Shown: piece after piece, positions 35,756-47,317 of the stretch
Position numbering within the stretch: the first letter of the stretch is position 1
Layout of the letters: every line of letters starts with the position of its first letter
Origin: Hyalangium ruber
Lineage (GTDB): Bacteria; Myxococcota; Myxococcia; Myxococcales; Myxococcaceae
Assembly: GCF_034259325.1 (NCBI RefSeq)
Contig: NZ_JAXIVS010000009.1
Span: 124,001 to 188,000, forward strand
Direction of reading: 5' to 3'
DNA: 64,000 bases
Notes under the pieces: model-generated
Databases searched by the model: none
What the model was told of the DNA's origin: nothing
Seen by the model: the letters and a program-made list of their open reading frames with translations, nothing else
Position numbers and translations under genes: made by a program

Positions 35756-36574
35756 TCAGCACAGGGTCTCCATGGCGCCCAGCTGCTCGAGCAGCTCCTG
35801 GGGGTGCTGGGCCTCGAAGAGGCGATCCGCCAGGCCATGGCTCGCCAGCCGCGCCACATGGGCCAGCCGGACGAGGTGGGAACGCCCCCGCTCGGCGCTC
35901 ACGAGGACCACCAACAACCGCAGTGGCAGCCCATCCGGCGTGTCCACACTCAGCGGGCTGGCCAGGGTCACCAGCGCCGCCGTGGGATGGGTGCCGGCGA
36001 TGAGGGCGTGGGGTACGGCGACGCCATTGCCCACCGCGCTGGAGACCTCGCTCTCGCGCTGCCGCAGCGCCGCCACCAGTTGCGCGGCTCCGACTCCGGG
36101 GCAGGCCGAGGTCAGACGCCCCGCGGCCACATCCAGCGCATCCTCCAGCCTCGCACAGGAGAGCTGGACGACCAGCCGCTCGGGAGCCAGCAGGTTCGCC
36201 AGCGTGGGCACGGGCTCGTCGCGGCGGGCCTCTCGCAGGGGAAACTCCTCGTCGAGGAGCCGCCGCACGCGGGCAAGCTGCGGCCCGGTCAGCCGCCGCC
36301 GCGCGATGTCCAGGAAGAGCTGTCCGGCCCCGGGCTCCTGCTCCAGGTAGCTGGAGACGAAGGGGCTCACCCGGTGCGCCACGTCCATCAGCAGCGTGGG
36401 GGGCACGTCCAGTTCCCGGGCGATGGCGGCGAGCCGCTCGGGCGTGGGCACCGCGTCCAGGCCGTGCTCCACCCGGCTGAGGTACGCGCTGGAGACGCCA
36501 ATGCGGCGGGCCAGGTCTCTCAGAGAGAGGCCCGCATCCACTCGCAACAAACGCAGTGTGGCTCCCAGGTGCAT
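35756..36574 (-). CDS. XRE-type HTH regulator fused to PTS EIIA domain
   Basis: The protein has 272 residues. An N-terminal XRE/Cro-type HTH occupies about 8-62 (LSLRDLARRIGVSSAYLSRVEHG). The C-terminal part from about 125 is a PTS EIIA-2 (fructose/nitrogen type) domain with the phosphorylatable His189 in VGNGVAVPHALI. Such fusions would couple DNA binding to phosphorylation state of a PTS-like chain. It lies 7 bases downstream of the stop of the cation:proton antiporter gene on the same strand, so it likely feeds back on that transporter or senses the same condition. Confidence 0.85.
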   Translation of the reverse strand: MHLGATLRLLRVDAGLSLRDLARRIGVSSAYLSRVEHGLDAVPTPERLAAIARELDVPPTLLMDVAHRVSPFVSSYLEQEPGAGQLFLDIARRRLTGPQLARVRRLLDEEFPLREARRDEPVPTLANLLAPERLVVQLSCARLEDALDVAAGRLTSACPGVGAAQLVAALRQRESEVSSAVGNGVAVPHALIAGTHPTAALVTLASPLSVDTPDGLPLRLLVVLVSAERGRSHLVRLAHVARLASHGLADRLFEAQHPQELLEQLGAMETLC

Positions 36575-36581
36575 CGGGGAT

Positions 36582-38723
36582 TCACCTCGCTACGGGAAGT
36601 GCTTCGACCGAAGAGGACGCCGAGGCCTTCTCGGCCAGCGGCTCCGGCTGGCGGACGATGAGCAGGGAGCAAGAGGACTCTCCGATGAGGCGCTCGCGGT
36701 GCAGACCGAAGAGCCGGTCCTCGAGGCCCCACTCCGCGCCGACACCGATCACGATGAGCTCATAGCCCTGTGTCGCCTCCTGCAGCGCCGCCTCCTCGGG
36801 AGTCGCGTGCGCCACGGCCTTGAAGCGCACCCGGCCGGACTGCTCGGGGAAGAGCTCATCCACCAGGGAGCGACCGACCGTGCTGGCCGTATCCCGCTCG
36901 GGTTGGGTGACGTGCAGCACTGTCACCTCCGCGCCCGTGTGCTGGAGCAGTCGCCGCGCCAGGTCGAGCGCCGCGCGGTCATGCCGGCTGCCGATGAAGG
37001 GCACCAGCACCCGGCGGATCTCGGACAGGCCTCGGTCCACCAGCACGGCCACGTTCGTGCTGGCGTCCTTCATCACCTCGTGGACAGTGCCGCCCAGCAT
37101 GGTCTGGCTGAACAGCGGCTTGTGCCAGCCGAGCAGGACGAGATCCGCGCGCTTGGCCTCGGCGGTGCGGCAGATGTCCAGCGCCGGCTCCATGGAGACG
37201 AAGGAGAGGGGATTCACCGTCAGGCCCAGCTTGCTGGCGCTGCTCATCAGCGGCGACAGGGCGCCTTCCTCGGAGGGCTTCGGACTCTGCCGGGCCGGGA
37301 AGAGCGCCCGCTCCGTCGGAGAGCTGAGGTGGAGGGCGTAGAGCTGGGAGCTGTCCGTGCTTCCTCGCGTGAGCGCCTGTCCCAGCGCCACCATGCCCGG
37401 CCCCGTTTGGCCGTGAGAGACGCACATCAGCACGGTGAAGGGCGGTGCGCCGCTCACCACCGGGGCGATGCCCACGCGGTCTCGCGCCAACTCCGCGGGC
37501 GGGTAGATCCACTTCAAGAGCGGCGTGGTCATGAAGGTCGTCACCAGGGCCATGATGACCATCATCGTGAACAGGGTGGGGGAGATGACGCCCAGGTCGA
37601 GGCCGAGGTTGAGGACGATGAGCTCCATCAGGCCTCGGGTGTTCATGAGGATTCCCACCGCGCCCGCCTCGCGCCAGCGCAGGCCCGTCAGCCGGGCCGC
37701 CACCGCGCTGCCGCCGAACTTGCCCAGGCAGGCCAGGACGATGATGAGCCCGCAGATCGTCCACGCCTCGGGGCTGTTGAGCAGCCCCAGCTGGGTGCGC
37801 AGGCCGCTGTAGGCGAAGAACACGGGCAGTAGCAGCACCACCGCCACGTCCTCCAGCTTCTCCGCCAGCGCCTGAGCCAGCCCGCCCTCCTTGGGGATGA
37901 CGGCGCCCAGCATGAAGGCGCCAAAGAGCGCGTGGATGCCGATGAGCTCCGTGGCCCAGGTCGAGGCCAGCAGCAGCACCAGCGTGGCGGCGACGACGTT
38001 CTGGGTGAGCCCTTCCTTGTTGGCCACGCGTGCGCCCAGCCGATGCAGGAAGGGACGCACCGCCATCAGCATGAAGAAGATGTAGCCGAGCGCCATCACC
38101 GTCGTGATCGCCGCGTGGCTCAGGTCCGTGGCCCGGACGATGGACACCACGAAGGCCAGCAGACACCACGCCGTCACGTCGTCCACCGCGGCGCAGGTGA
38201 TGGCGATGACGCCCACCTTCGATTGCATCAGCCCGCGCTCGGTGAGGATGCGCGCCAGCACCGGGAAGGCGGTGATGCTCATCGCCACGCCCATGAAGAG
38301 CACGAAGGAGCTGAAGGCCACCTCCGGGCTCGACAGCCGCGGGTAGAGCCACAGTGCCGCCACCGAGCCCAGCGCGAAGGGAACGATGATGCTCGTGTGG
38401 CTGATGGCCACCGAGCTGTGGCCGCGCCCCTTGAGCAGCTTCGGATCCAGCTCCAGGCCGATGAGGAACATGAAGAGGATGAGGCCCACGTCGGCCAGCA
38501 TCTTCAGCGTCGGCATGGCGGTGGCGGGGAACAGCGACTGCATGAAGTCAGGCGCCAGCCACCCCAGCAGCGAGGGCCCCAGGACGATGCCCGCCACCAC
38601 CTCGGCGATGACCAGCGGCTGGCCCATCCACCGCGCCACCTTTCCGATGAGGCGCGAGGCGCTGATGATGACGATCAGCTGCACGATGAGCAGGGTGAGC
38701 GGGCTGTGGATGAGGGCGTGCAT
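36582..38723 (-). CDS. Cation:proton antiporter with C-terminal universal stress domains
   Basis: The protein has 713 residues. About 12 hydrophobic helices occupy residues 1-400 in the CPA2 (NapA/KefB-like) manner, with LASTWATELIGIHALFGAF and VAIGA-type features. Residues about 425-713 form one or two Usp-like domains (FTVLMCVSHG, RVLVPFIGSRHDRAAL, ELIVIGVGAEWG). It would exchange Na+ or K+ for H+ across the inner membrane, with the cytoplasmic Usp part as a nucleotide sensor. GGAGAG precedes the ATG. Co-transcribed with the XRE-EIIA gene. Confidence 0.9.
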   Translation of the reverse strand: MHALIHSPLTLLIVQLIVIISASRLIGKVARWMGQPLVIAEVVAGIVLGPSLLGWLAPDFMQSLFPATAMPTLKMLADVGLILFMFLIGLELDPKLLKGRGHSSVAISHTSIIVPFALGSVAALWLYPRLSSPEVAFSSFVLFMGVAMSITAFPVLARILTERGLMQSKVGVIAITCAAVDDVTAWCLLAFVVSIVRATDLSHAAITTVMALGYIFFMLMAVRPFLHRLGARVANKEGLTQNVVAATLVLLLASTWATELIGIHALFGAFMLGAVIPKEGGLAQALAEKLEDVAVVLLLPVFFAYSGLRTQLGLLNSPEAWTICGLIIVLACLGKFGGSAVAARLTGLRWREAGAVGILMNTRGLMELIVLNLGLDLGVISPTLFTMMVIMALVTTFMTTPLLKWIYPPAELARDRVGIAPVVSGAPPFTVLMCVSHGQTGPGMVALGQALTRGSTDSSQLYALHLSSPTERALFPARQSPKPSEEGALSPLMSSASKLGLTVNPLSFVSMEPALDICRTAEAKRADLVLLGWHKPLFSQTMLGGTVHEVMKDASTNVAVLVDRGLSEIRRVLVPFIGSRHDRAALDLARRLLQHTGAEVTVLHVTQPERDTASTVGRSLVDELFPEQSGRVRFKAVAHATPEEAALQEATQGYELIVIGVGAEWGLEDRLFGLHRERLIGESSCSLLIVRQPEPLAEKASASSSVEALPVAR

Positions 38724-38751
38724 GGCTCTCCTTTGCTTGTTAAGTTCTCCC

Positions 38752-38778
38752 TTATCAACGGGCCTTGCAGCGCGTCAA
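38752..38778 (-). promoter_or_regulatory. Candidate promoter of the antiporter operon
   Basis: On the reverse strand TTGACG (38773-38778) and TGATAA (38752-38757) are separated by 15 bp, about 30-55 bp upstream of the antiporter ATG. The spacing is short, so this is tentative. Confidence 0.35.
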
Positions 38779-38865
38779 CCCAGGAGGTTGGCATGAGCGG
38801 CACCCGTCTGCCAACTCCATGGGTAGTCTCGGGCGCTCGTCTCCACGAACTCCGGGCCCTGAATG

Positions 38866-38898
38866 AAAAAAGCGCGGGCTCCGCGTGGGGGCCCGCGC
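38866..38898 (-). terminator. Rho-independent terminator
   Basis: On the reverse strand a perfect 8-bp stem GCGCGGGC/GCCCGCGC is followed by a run of Us. It lies 30 bp beyond the stop of the lipoprotein gene at 38928. Confidence 0.85.
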
Positions 38899-38927
38899 CT
38901 TCATGGGTTCAGCACTTTGAGGTTCGA

Positions 38928-40118
38928 CTACTTGCGCTCCTTGGGGCAGGCGTCCGCGTCGGCCTGGCGGCGCGCGCGGGCTCCCGCCAGGTCCTTCTGG
39001 GTGGTGTCCAGCGAACCCTGGCTCGCCGTCTCCACCTCGCTCCAAGCGGCGTCCTTGGCCTTGAGCTGCTGGACGAGCGCCACGGTCTGCTGCTCCACGG
39101 ACTGCTGTGCCTCGAGGGAGGCGATCCACGCGTCGGAGGTCTGCACCAGCGTGGCGCACTTCTCGCGGAGCTGGGGCACCAGGCCAAAGTTCTTCTTGGG
39201 GTCCTTCTGGTACTCCTTCACCAGCGCGTCATAGACGTCCGCCGCGTTGTCCCGGTTGCCGTAGGCGATGGCGGCCGCGCCCGCGCTCTGATTGCGCACC
39301 AGCTCCAGCTGGTAGAAGAGCAGCTCCGGGGCCAGGTTGGCCGCGGGCTGGGTGGCCAGCGAGTGGAAGTGGACGAAGCGGTAGGGGAACGAGAGCTCGT
39401 CCGAGCTGAGCTTCGCCGGCAGGGCGGCGATCTTCTCCTTCAGGCAGGCGGCCAGCTGGTCGCCCTCGGTGCTGCCGCTGGGCTCGAAGGTGACCTCGGC
39501 CGGGGTGGAGGCGGTCTTCCGCAGGGTGAGCTTCGCGCTGAGAGACGGCGGCGCCTGGGTGGTGTAGGGCGCGTAGCACTCGCACCACTTCGCCTGCGCG
39601 AGCCGCACGGTGCCCGAGAAGTCCGAGCCCTCGTTGGTGCCGAAGGTGACGGAAGGGCTGTTGGCCTTCTCGTGGATGAACTCCGTCTGGGACTCCACCG
39701 GCTGGGCGCCCTGGGCCAGCGGCTGGATCGGCACCAGCGCGTTCACCGCGTCCTGCACGCACTTCTGGCCCTCGGGGGTGAGGTTGTCCCCGGACACCGA
39801 GTGGGTGGCGGCCGCGGCGGTGACGCTCGTCTTCACCGTGACCTTGGTGGTGGCGCCGCCCGCGCGGCTCTTCGGATCCACCAGGCACTCCATCACCTGG
39901 GGGCGGATGGAGACGAGCGCGCCCACCAGGAGGCCCTGGTTGGCGGGCGGGGGCAGGGTGAGCGGGCGCGACTGGCAGGTGGCCACGTCGAAGGCGGGCT
40001 GGTTGGTGATGCGCATCCGCTCTTGAACGGTGGTGGCCTGCGAGCCATCGGTCTTCTGCGGACCCGCGCAGGCGGCGGTGACGAGGAAGGACGCTACGGC
40101 GAGACGGCGCAACGACAT
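38928..40118 (-). CDS. Lipoprotein of unknown function
   Basis: The protein has 396 residues. The lipobox VTAACA gives a lipidated Cys17. The mature part has a Pro-rich start, then an apparent AgmX/PglI-like pattern around NQGLLVGALVSIRPQVMECLVDP and VTVKTSVTAAAATHSVSG, recalling the C-terminal Trp/Tyr repeat part of some myxobacterial motility proteins, but I cannot assign a family. The C-terminal 80 residues are a coiled-coil-like Gln/Ala-rich stretch (SVEQQTVALVQQLKAKD) ending KERK. Periplasmic, probably outer-membrane anchored. It is followed by a strong terminator. Confidence 0.78.
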   Translation of the reverse strand: MSLRRLAVASFLVTAACAGPQKTDGSQATTVQERMRITNQPAFDVATCQSRPLTLPPPANQGLLVGALVSIRPQVMECLVDPKSRAGGATTKVTVKTSVTAAAATHSVSGDNLTPEGQKCVQDAVNALVPIQPLAQGAQPVESQTEFIHEKANSPSVTFGTNEGSDFSGTVRLAQAKWCECYAPYTTQAPPSLSAKLTLRKTASTPAEVTFEPSGSTEGDQLAACLKEKIAALPAKLSSDELSFPYRFVHFHSLATQPAANLAPELLFYQLELVRNQSAGAAAIAYGNRDNAADVYDALVKEYQKDPKKNFGLVPQLREKCATLVQTSDAWIASLEAQQSVEQQTVALVQQLKAKDAAWSEVETASQGSLDTTQKDLAGARARRQADADACPKERK

Positions 40119-40154
40119 GGGTGGGTTCCCCTCCGGACGGCTAGGTGCGAGCGG

Positions 40155-41543
<1,389 letters not shown>

Positions 41544-41643
41544 GGCTGTTCGCCTTCCGCGCCCGGGCCGCGGCTGGAGCCCGGCGCACACTGGATTCGC
41601 CCTCTTTACGGGGATTAGGACGCAGGGAGCAAGACAAACAATC

Positions 41644-42675
41644 TCACGGCAGGAGGATCCGAGAGCTACCGCGCGTTGTACCTGGGCGTTGGACCTGGGC
41701 CTGGACGGGGGCAGGTGCCAGCCGCACTCGGGCCAGAACTTGGGGCAGGGCGGGCTCTCCCTCCACCTGGAGGATGACGTCGCCGGGCGTCAGCGCGCCC
41801 TCCGGGGGTACGGACAGGACGTACAGCCCCGCGGGGAAGCGGATCATCCGGTCCAGCACAGCGGGCTCCAGCGTGGGGTTGGCGAAGCGCAGGCGCTGCT
41901 GGCGCAGGAGCTCGGCATCCAGCGGATCCATCAGGGCCAAGGCGCCCACGTGAGAGGGGCGCGCCTCATCGGTGTACTCGAAGGCTCCCCAGGGCACGAA
42001 CGCCACAGTGGCCAGCGCGGGGGAGGGCTCGCGTGGGGCATGCAGGTGGTCCTCCAGCTTGTGGAGCGCCTCGCGGGTCAGCCCCTCCATGAGGCGGGTG
42101 AGCTCCGGAGCGGGGTCGGCGCCATCATCGGTGCGCTCGGCGAAGGGGTCCGCCTGGGCCTCGCCGGACACCTCCAGCACGCGCTGGCGGGTGGAGGGGT
42201 GGAGCACCTCCACGTGGCCCAGATAGGTCGTCTCCTCCACCGTGCTCTGGCCCACGGTGCGGCCCTGGGCGTCGAGCAGCTCACCCTGGCCGGACTGGGT
42301 GCGGCGCTCGGCCCAGGCGCGCAGCACCAGCGCCTGCTCGGGCCGCACGCCGTAGGGGACGAGCCGGGTGACCGCGTTGCTCGCGGCCCAGGCGTTGTCA
42401 TCCTCCGGCCGGTACACCTTGAACTCGGAGGGGCCGAAGAAGAGGGCGCTCTCCCCAGCCTCGGCGAGCGCTACGTCGATGAGCCGCTGGGACAGCTCGA
42501 AGGAGCGAAAGGCCGGCTCGGGCCAGCGGAAGAGGAAGGGGTAGACCATCACTGCGGAGGCGGACAGCTCCGAGGGGATGTCACCGCGAGTCTGGTACGC
42601 CGTCGACCGGCACGCGGGGCCCGCCAGGGCCAGCAGCAGGACGGCGCCAACGAAGGACAGGCCGGCACGTTTCAC
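41644..42675 (-). CDS. Lipoprotein of unknown function
   Basis: The protein has 343 residues. The N-terminus VLLLALAGPACRS gives a lipidated Cys22. The mature part includes VMVYPFLFRWPEPAFRSFELS, FFGPSEFKVY and RAWAERRTQSGQGEL, then a C-terminal domain with PAGLYVLSV, LTPGDVILQVEGEPALPQVLA, which looks like a PDZ-type beta element, though without a full PDZ. Periplasmic. I do not recognise the family. It is upstream of the FHA regulator, same strand, with 100 bp between. Confidence 0.72.
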   Translation of the reverse strand: MKRAGLSFVGAVLLLALAGPACRSTAYQTRGDIPSELSASAVMVYPFLFRWPEPAFRSFELSQRLIDVALAEAGESALFFGPSEFKVYRPEDDNAWAASNAVTRLVPYGVRPEQALVLRAWAERRTQSGQGELLDAQGRTVGQSTVEETTYLGHVEVLHPSTRQRVLEVSGEAQADPFAERTDDGADPAPELTRLMEGLTREALHKLEDHLHAPREPSPALATVAFVPWGAFEYTDEARPSHVGALALMDPLDAELLRQQRLRFANPTLEPAVLDRMIRFPAGLYVLSVPPEGALTPGDVILQVEGEPALPQVLARVRLAPAPVQAQVQRPGTTRGSSRILLP

Positions 42676-42741
42676 GGCCGGTGAGTCAAGACCATCAGCC
42701 CCGCGGAATCCAGTTGGACGCCGCGGGGCGAGGCACGAGCG

Positions 42742-43146
42742 CTAGTAACGGGCGGGTGAGTCGCTGGCGGGGAAGGACTCCTTGGACTCCTCGTCCACGA
42801 TGTCGTCCTTCGCGTTGCCGCCGGACCTCACGTTGGCGTTGGTGACGTCCTTCATGTCCCGCTTGCCACGAGAGCCCTTGCCGGAGGAGGCCTGCTGGGA
42901 GCGCCCGATGCCCCCCGCGCTCGCGTGGGTGATGCGGCTGCCGAGGAGGTTCTTGGCCCTCTCGGAGAGGTTGCGGTGCTCGTCCTGCAAGTCCTTGAAG
43001 AACTGGACCAGCTCCTGATCGCCTGCCTCCTGGGCGTCGCGGATGTACTGCTCACACGTCGCCGCCCCTTCGAGCAGGTGGTACAGCGAGCTGATCAGGT
43101 TGTAGTGCTCGTCCCGAGTCCCCGTCTGTTGCTCTTCACCGGCCAT
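42742..43146 (-). CDS. Small helical protein with KESFPASDSP C-terminus
   Basis: The protein has 134 residues from an ATG at 43146 with GGAGGG upstream. The first 70 residues are predicted helical: YNLISSLYHLLEGAATCEQYIRDA, then ELVQFFKDLQDEHRNLSERAKNLL, recalling a ferritin-like or hemerythrin-like bundle without obvious metal ligands. The Gly/Ser/Lys-rich middle leads to DEESKESFPASDSPA, a tail seen in small stress-related bacterial proteins. Cytoplasmic. Function unknown; a general-stress role is a guess. Confidence 0.75.
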   Translation of the reverse strand: MAGEEQQTGTRDEHYNLISSLYHLLEGAATCEQYIRDAQEAGDQELVQFFKDLQDEHRNLSERAKNLLGSRITHASAGGIGRSQQASSGKGSRGKRDMKDVTNANVRSGGNAKDDIVDEESKESFPASDSPARY

Positions 43147-43237
43147 ATGGGTGCCCTCCGCTGGTGGGATTCCTGCCAATGCCAGGAAGCTATTCACGCC
43201 AGTGGGGCCCACGGGGAGGCCTGCTCCCCTGCCTGCT

Positions 43238-43495
43238 CTACCCCTGCAGCAGGGGCTGGAGCTTGCCATCCCGGTCGAGCTGAGCCAGGTCGGTGTAGCC
43301 GCCCACGTGCGTGTCGCCGATGAAGATCTGCGGCACGGTGCGCTGCCCGCCGCTCATCTCCACCAACTGCTCGCGCATCTCGTCGTTTCCGCTGACATCC
43401 ACCTCCTCGTAGTCCACGCCCTTGCGCTTGAGCAGATCCTTCGCCCGGACGCAGTAGCCGCAGAACTGGGTGGTGTAGATCTTCACGGGCTTCAC
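43238..43495 (-). CDS. grxC: Glutaredoxin (GrxC-type)
   Basis: The protein has 85 residues from a GTG at 43495 with AGGAGG five bases before. It is a dithiol glutaredoxin with the active site CGYC in YTTQFCGYCVRAKDLL; the classical second residue is Pro (CPYC), so it is a variant. RTVPQIFIGDTHVGGYTDL carries the cis-Pro and glutathione-binding TVP and GG motifs. It reduces protein or glutathione disulfides in the cytoplasm. Confidence 0.92.
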   Translation of the reverse strand: MKPVKIYTTQFCGYCVRAKDLLKRKGVDYEEVDVSGNDEMREQLVEMSGGQRTVPQIFIGDTHVGGYTDLAQLDRDGKLQPLLQG

Positions 43496-43563
43496 AAAAT
43501 CCTCCTGGAGCAACCCCCTCCGTCCAAAACTAAGGGGCAGGGTGGCCGCGCGCCACCTTCCCC

Positions 43564-43606
43564 GAAAAAGACGACGGCCCCCAGTTCCGCGAAGGAACCG
43601 GAGGCC
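43564..43606 (-). terminator. Rho-independent terminator of groESL
   Basis: On the reverse strand a 13-bp stem GGCCTCCGGTTCC/GGAACTGGGGGCC (two G-U pairs), with a 5-nt loop, is followed by CGTCTTTTTC, 41 bp after the groEL stop. Confidence 0.9.
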
Positions 43607-43646
43607 GTGTCCACCTCGGCGCTCAGGGCGCCGGGGAGGCGGGCAA

Positions 43647-45335
<1,689 letters not shown>

Positions 45336-45626
45336 TTACTTCTCGATCACGCCGAGCACATCCTCCTCACGGAGGATCAGGTGCTCCTCACCGTCGATCT
45401 TGATCTCGGTGCCCGCGTACTTGCTGAAGAGGATGGTGTCACCGGCCTTGATGTCCATCGGGCGGACCTTGCCGTCCTCGAGGACCTTGCCGTTGCCGAC
45501 GGCGACCACCTTGCCCTCCAGCGGCTTCTCCTTGGCGGTGTCGGGGATGAACAGACCGCCCTTGGTCTTGTTCTCCTCGGCGACGCGCTTGACGATGAGG
45601 CGATCCTGCAGGGGACGAATCTTCAT
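45336..45626 (-). CDS. groES: Co-chaperonin GroES
   Basis: This 96-residue protein begins [15 protein letters not shown] and carries the mobile loop with [13 protein letters not shown] and [20 protein letters not shown] precedes the ATG. It caps the GroEL ring. It is controlled by a perfect CIRCE and a sigma-70-like promoter just upstream. Confidence 0.98.
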   Translation of the reverse strand: MKIRPLQDRLIVKRVAEENKTKGGLFIPDTAKEKPLEGKVVAVGNGKVLEDGKVRPMDIKAGDTILFSKYAGTEIKIDGEEHLILREEDVLGVIEK

Positions 45627-45705
45627 GGTGGGTCTCCTTCAGTTACGCGCCCGGCATGGAGCCGTGCGCTCGGGGTGTAGGTTGGGCCTGCCGGCCCGGG
45701 GGGCA

Positions 45706-45732
45706 TTAGCACTCTCGGGTCGGGAGTGCTAA
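45706..45732. promoter_or_regulatory. CIRCE operator of groESL (perfect)
   Basis: TTAGCACTC-N9-GAGTGCTAA matches the HrcA-binding consensus exactly (spacer 45715-45723), 80 bp upstream of groES. HrcA repression relieved by heat is the expected regulation; hrcA itself is not in the window. Confidence 0.97.
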
Positions 45733-45748
45733 CGCCTCAGCGCGGCGG

Positions 45749-45776
45749 ATAATAACCAGGGAAGTCACCCCGTCAA
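45749..45776 (-). promoter_or_regulatory. Promoter of groESL
   Basis: On the reverse strand -35 TTGACG (45771-45776) and -10 TATTAT (45749-45754) are separated by 16 bp, and CIRCE begins 16 bp downstream of the -10, covering the start of transcription. Confidence 0.8.
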
Positions 45777-45889
45777 GCGAGCCGGGTGCAGGTCCTTGTG
45801 TCCCGCTAAACACCCGTGCCGACAGCCCTTTTTTCCGCTGTTGGCCGTCTGTCACACATCTCGCCCCGCGGCACGATCCACATAGGGAA

Positions 45890-45916
45890 TTGGCACTCTC
45901 ATGGCGAGAGTGCCAG
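45890..45916. promoter_or_regulatory. Second CIRCE-like operator facing the gene at 46025
   Basis: TTGGCACTC-N9-GAGTGCCAG has the CIRCE geometry (9-9-9) with one and two mismatches to the consensus halves; the two halves are self-complementary over TGGCACTC/GAGTGCCA. It is about 109 bp upstream of the rightward gene and about 260 bp upstream of groES. Between 45627 and 46024 no gene is seen, only these control elements. Confidence 0.7.
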
Positions 45917-46024
45917 CGTAAGTGCCCGGAAAGACTGGGGTCCGCTTTTGCGACGGTCAGTGTCCGTTGGTACCCTTTTCCTCAGCCCCCCGTGAACGAG
46001 GCTGGGGGTGGGAGGTCGATGCGA

Positions 46025-46621
46025 ATGAGTGAACTGGTGACCAGCTCTTCACTGAAGGAGTTCTTCAAATCGATCCTGGAAGAGGTCATCCGGCGGCAGC
46101 GCGTAGTGATTGCCGAGCTGACGGAGTTCTACCTCGTCAACCTGCTGGCCGACTTCGCCACCACGGACAAGCTGTTCAGCCAGGAGCAGGAAGGCCGCAA
46201 GGACCACGAGCCACTGGCGGTGCTCTACCACCAGGCCCTGCTGCAGGAGCGCGAGGCGCGCATCCGGACGCTCCGCCGCCTGGGGGACGTGTCGCTGTAC
46301 AAGGCGGGCTTCTTCGCCGGCTCGCTGCAGGCCAGCGCGGTGGGCGCGGACTACTACATCCAGATGGGTGGCACGGCCTACGGGCACGTGGCCGACCTCT
46401 CACCCGCCGCGGGCTTCGCGGATGTGTACCGCGAGCTGTGCGCGAAGTTCCGGGCGCTGGTGGAGGTGCTGGAGGAGATCGCCGCGCGCGGCATGGTGCA
46501 GGGCGGGCCCAGCGGCACGCTGAAGGTGTACGAGAGCTGGGCGCGCACCGGCAGCAACAAGCTGGAGCGGGTGCTGGTGGACGCGGGGATGCTCACGCCC
46601 AAGGGGCACATGCCCAACTAG
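46025..46621 (+). CDS. Conserved hypothetical protein, candidate HrcA-regulated
   Basis: The protein has 198 residues from the ATG at 46025, preferred over the ATG at 46019 because GGAGGT lies at better spacing. It is mostly helical (LKEFFKSILEEVIRRQRVVIAEL) with LYKAGFFAGSL and YYIQMGGTAYGHVA in the middle and ESWARTGSNKLERVLVDAG near the end. It has no signal peptide. I do not recognise the family; it looks like a myxobacteria-restricted protein. The CIRCE-like palindrome upstream suggests heat-shock-linked control. The next gene starts 12 bases after its stop. Confidence 0.78.
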   Translation: MSELVTSSSLKEFFKSILEEVIRRQRVVIAELTEFYLVNLLADFATTDKLFSQEQEGRKDHEPLAVLYHQALLQEREARIRTLRRLGDVSLYKAGFFAGSLQASAVGADYYIQMGGTAYGHVADLSPAAGFADVYRELCAKFRALVEVLEEIAARGMVQGGPSGTLKVYESWARTGSNKLERVLVDAGMLTPKGHMPN

Positions 46622-46633
46622 CCGGGAGGCTGC

Positions 46634-47278
46634 ATGATCGGTCGAGTCCAGGATCACCTGGAGGCCATCTATGGCATCACCTGTGAGGCGCGGGCCGAGA
46701 CCTTCGTGGTGGACACGGAGGCCGCGGTCCAGCTGGGCGGTACTGGCCGGACGGAGGAGGAGCTGCTGGTAAGCGAGGCGGAGGGGGAGCTGGAAATGGC
46801 CCTCTACCTGGCGCCCTCGCTGCTCAGCCGGCTCAAGCCGTACGAGGCGGGGCCGGTGGGCCACCTGCTGGACGGGGACCTGGACGGGTACTGCCAGCTG
46901 GCCGAGGGCGTCTCGCACTTCCTCTATGTGGCGCACACCGCGGCGCACGGGCGGGCCCTCTCCCTGCTGGAGCTGGAGGCCCAGGCCGAGGTGGACAAGT
47001 TCGCCGTCTGCCTGCTGCACCGCTGGGGGGAAGGGGTGAAGGCCTGGGCCCAGGAGCTGCTGCGCCGGCTCTTCGACCGGGTCTCCTACCATGCCCGACT
47101 GTCCCCCCAGGAGCGCTGGCGGTACGAGCAGGCCAACCGGCTGTCGCGTAACTTCTGCTCGCGGCTGATGGTCCACGTGGCGGAGCGGCGGCTGGACCGG
47201 CTGCTGTCGGAGCTGCGCTACGCCTACCGGCTGGGGGCGGAGGCCAAACTGGCCCACTTCGCCTACGCGACGACGTAA
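46634..47278 (+). CDS. Conserved hypothetical protein
   Basis: The protein has 214 residues. It has no signal peptide and no membrane helix. Segments such as DHLEAIYGITCEARAETFVVD, LEMALYLAPSLLSRLKPYEA, FLYVAHTAAHGR and RYEQANRLSRNFCSRLMVH indicate a soluble alpha/beta-then-helical protein. Function unknown. It is 12 bases after the previous gene and probably in its transcription unit, so it may share the CIRCE-like control. Confidence 0.78.
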   Translation: MIGRVQDHLEAIYGITCEARAETFVVDTEAAVQLGGTGRTEEELLVSEAEGELEMALYLAPSLLSRLKPYEAGPVGHLLDGDLDGYCQLAEGVSHFLYVAHTAAHGRALSLLELEAQAEVDKFAVCLLHRWGEGVKAWAQELLRRLFDRVSYHARLSPQERWRYEQANRLSRNFCSRLMVHVAERRLDRLLSELRYAYRLGAEAKLAHFAYATT

Positions 47279-47317
47279 GCCCCTCCGGGCCCGCTTTTCA
47301 GGGTAGGGTGGGCCCGT

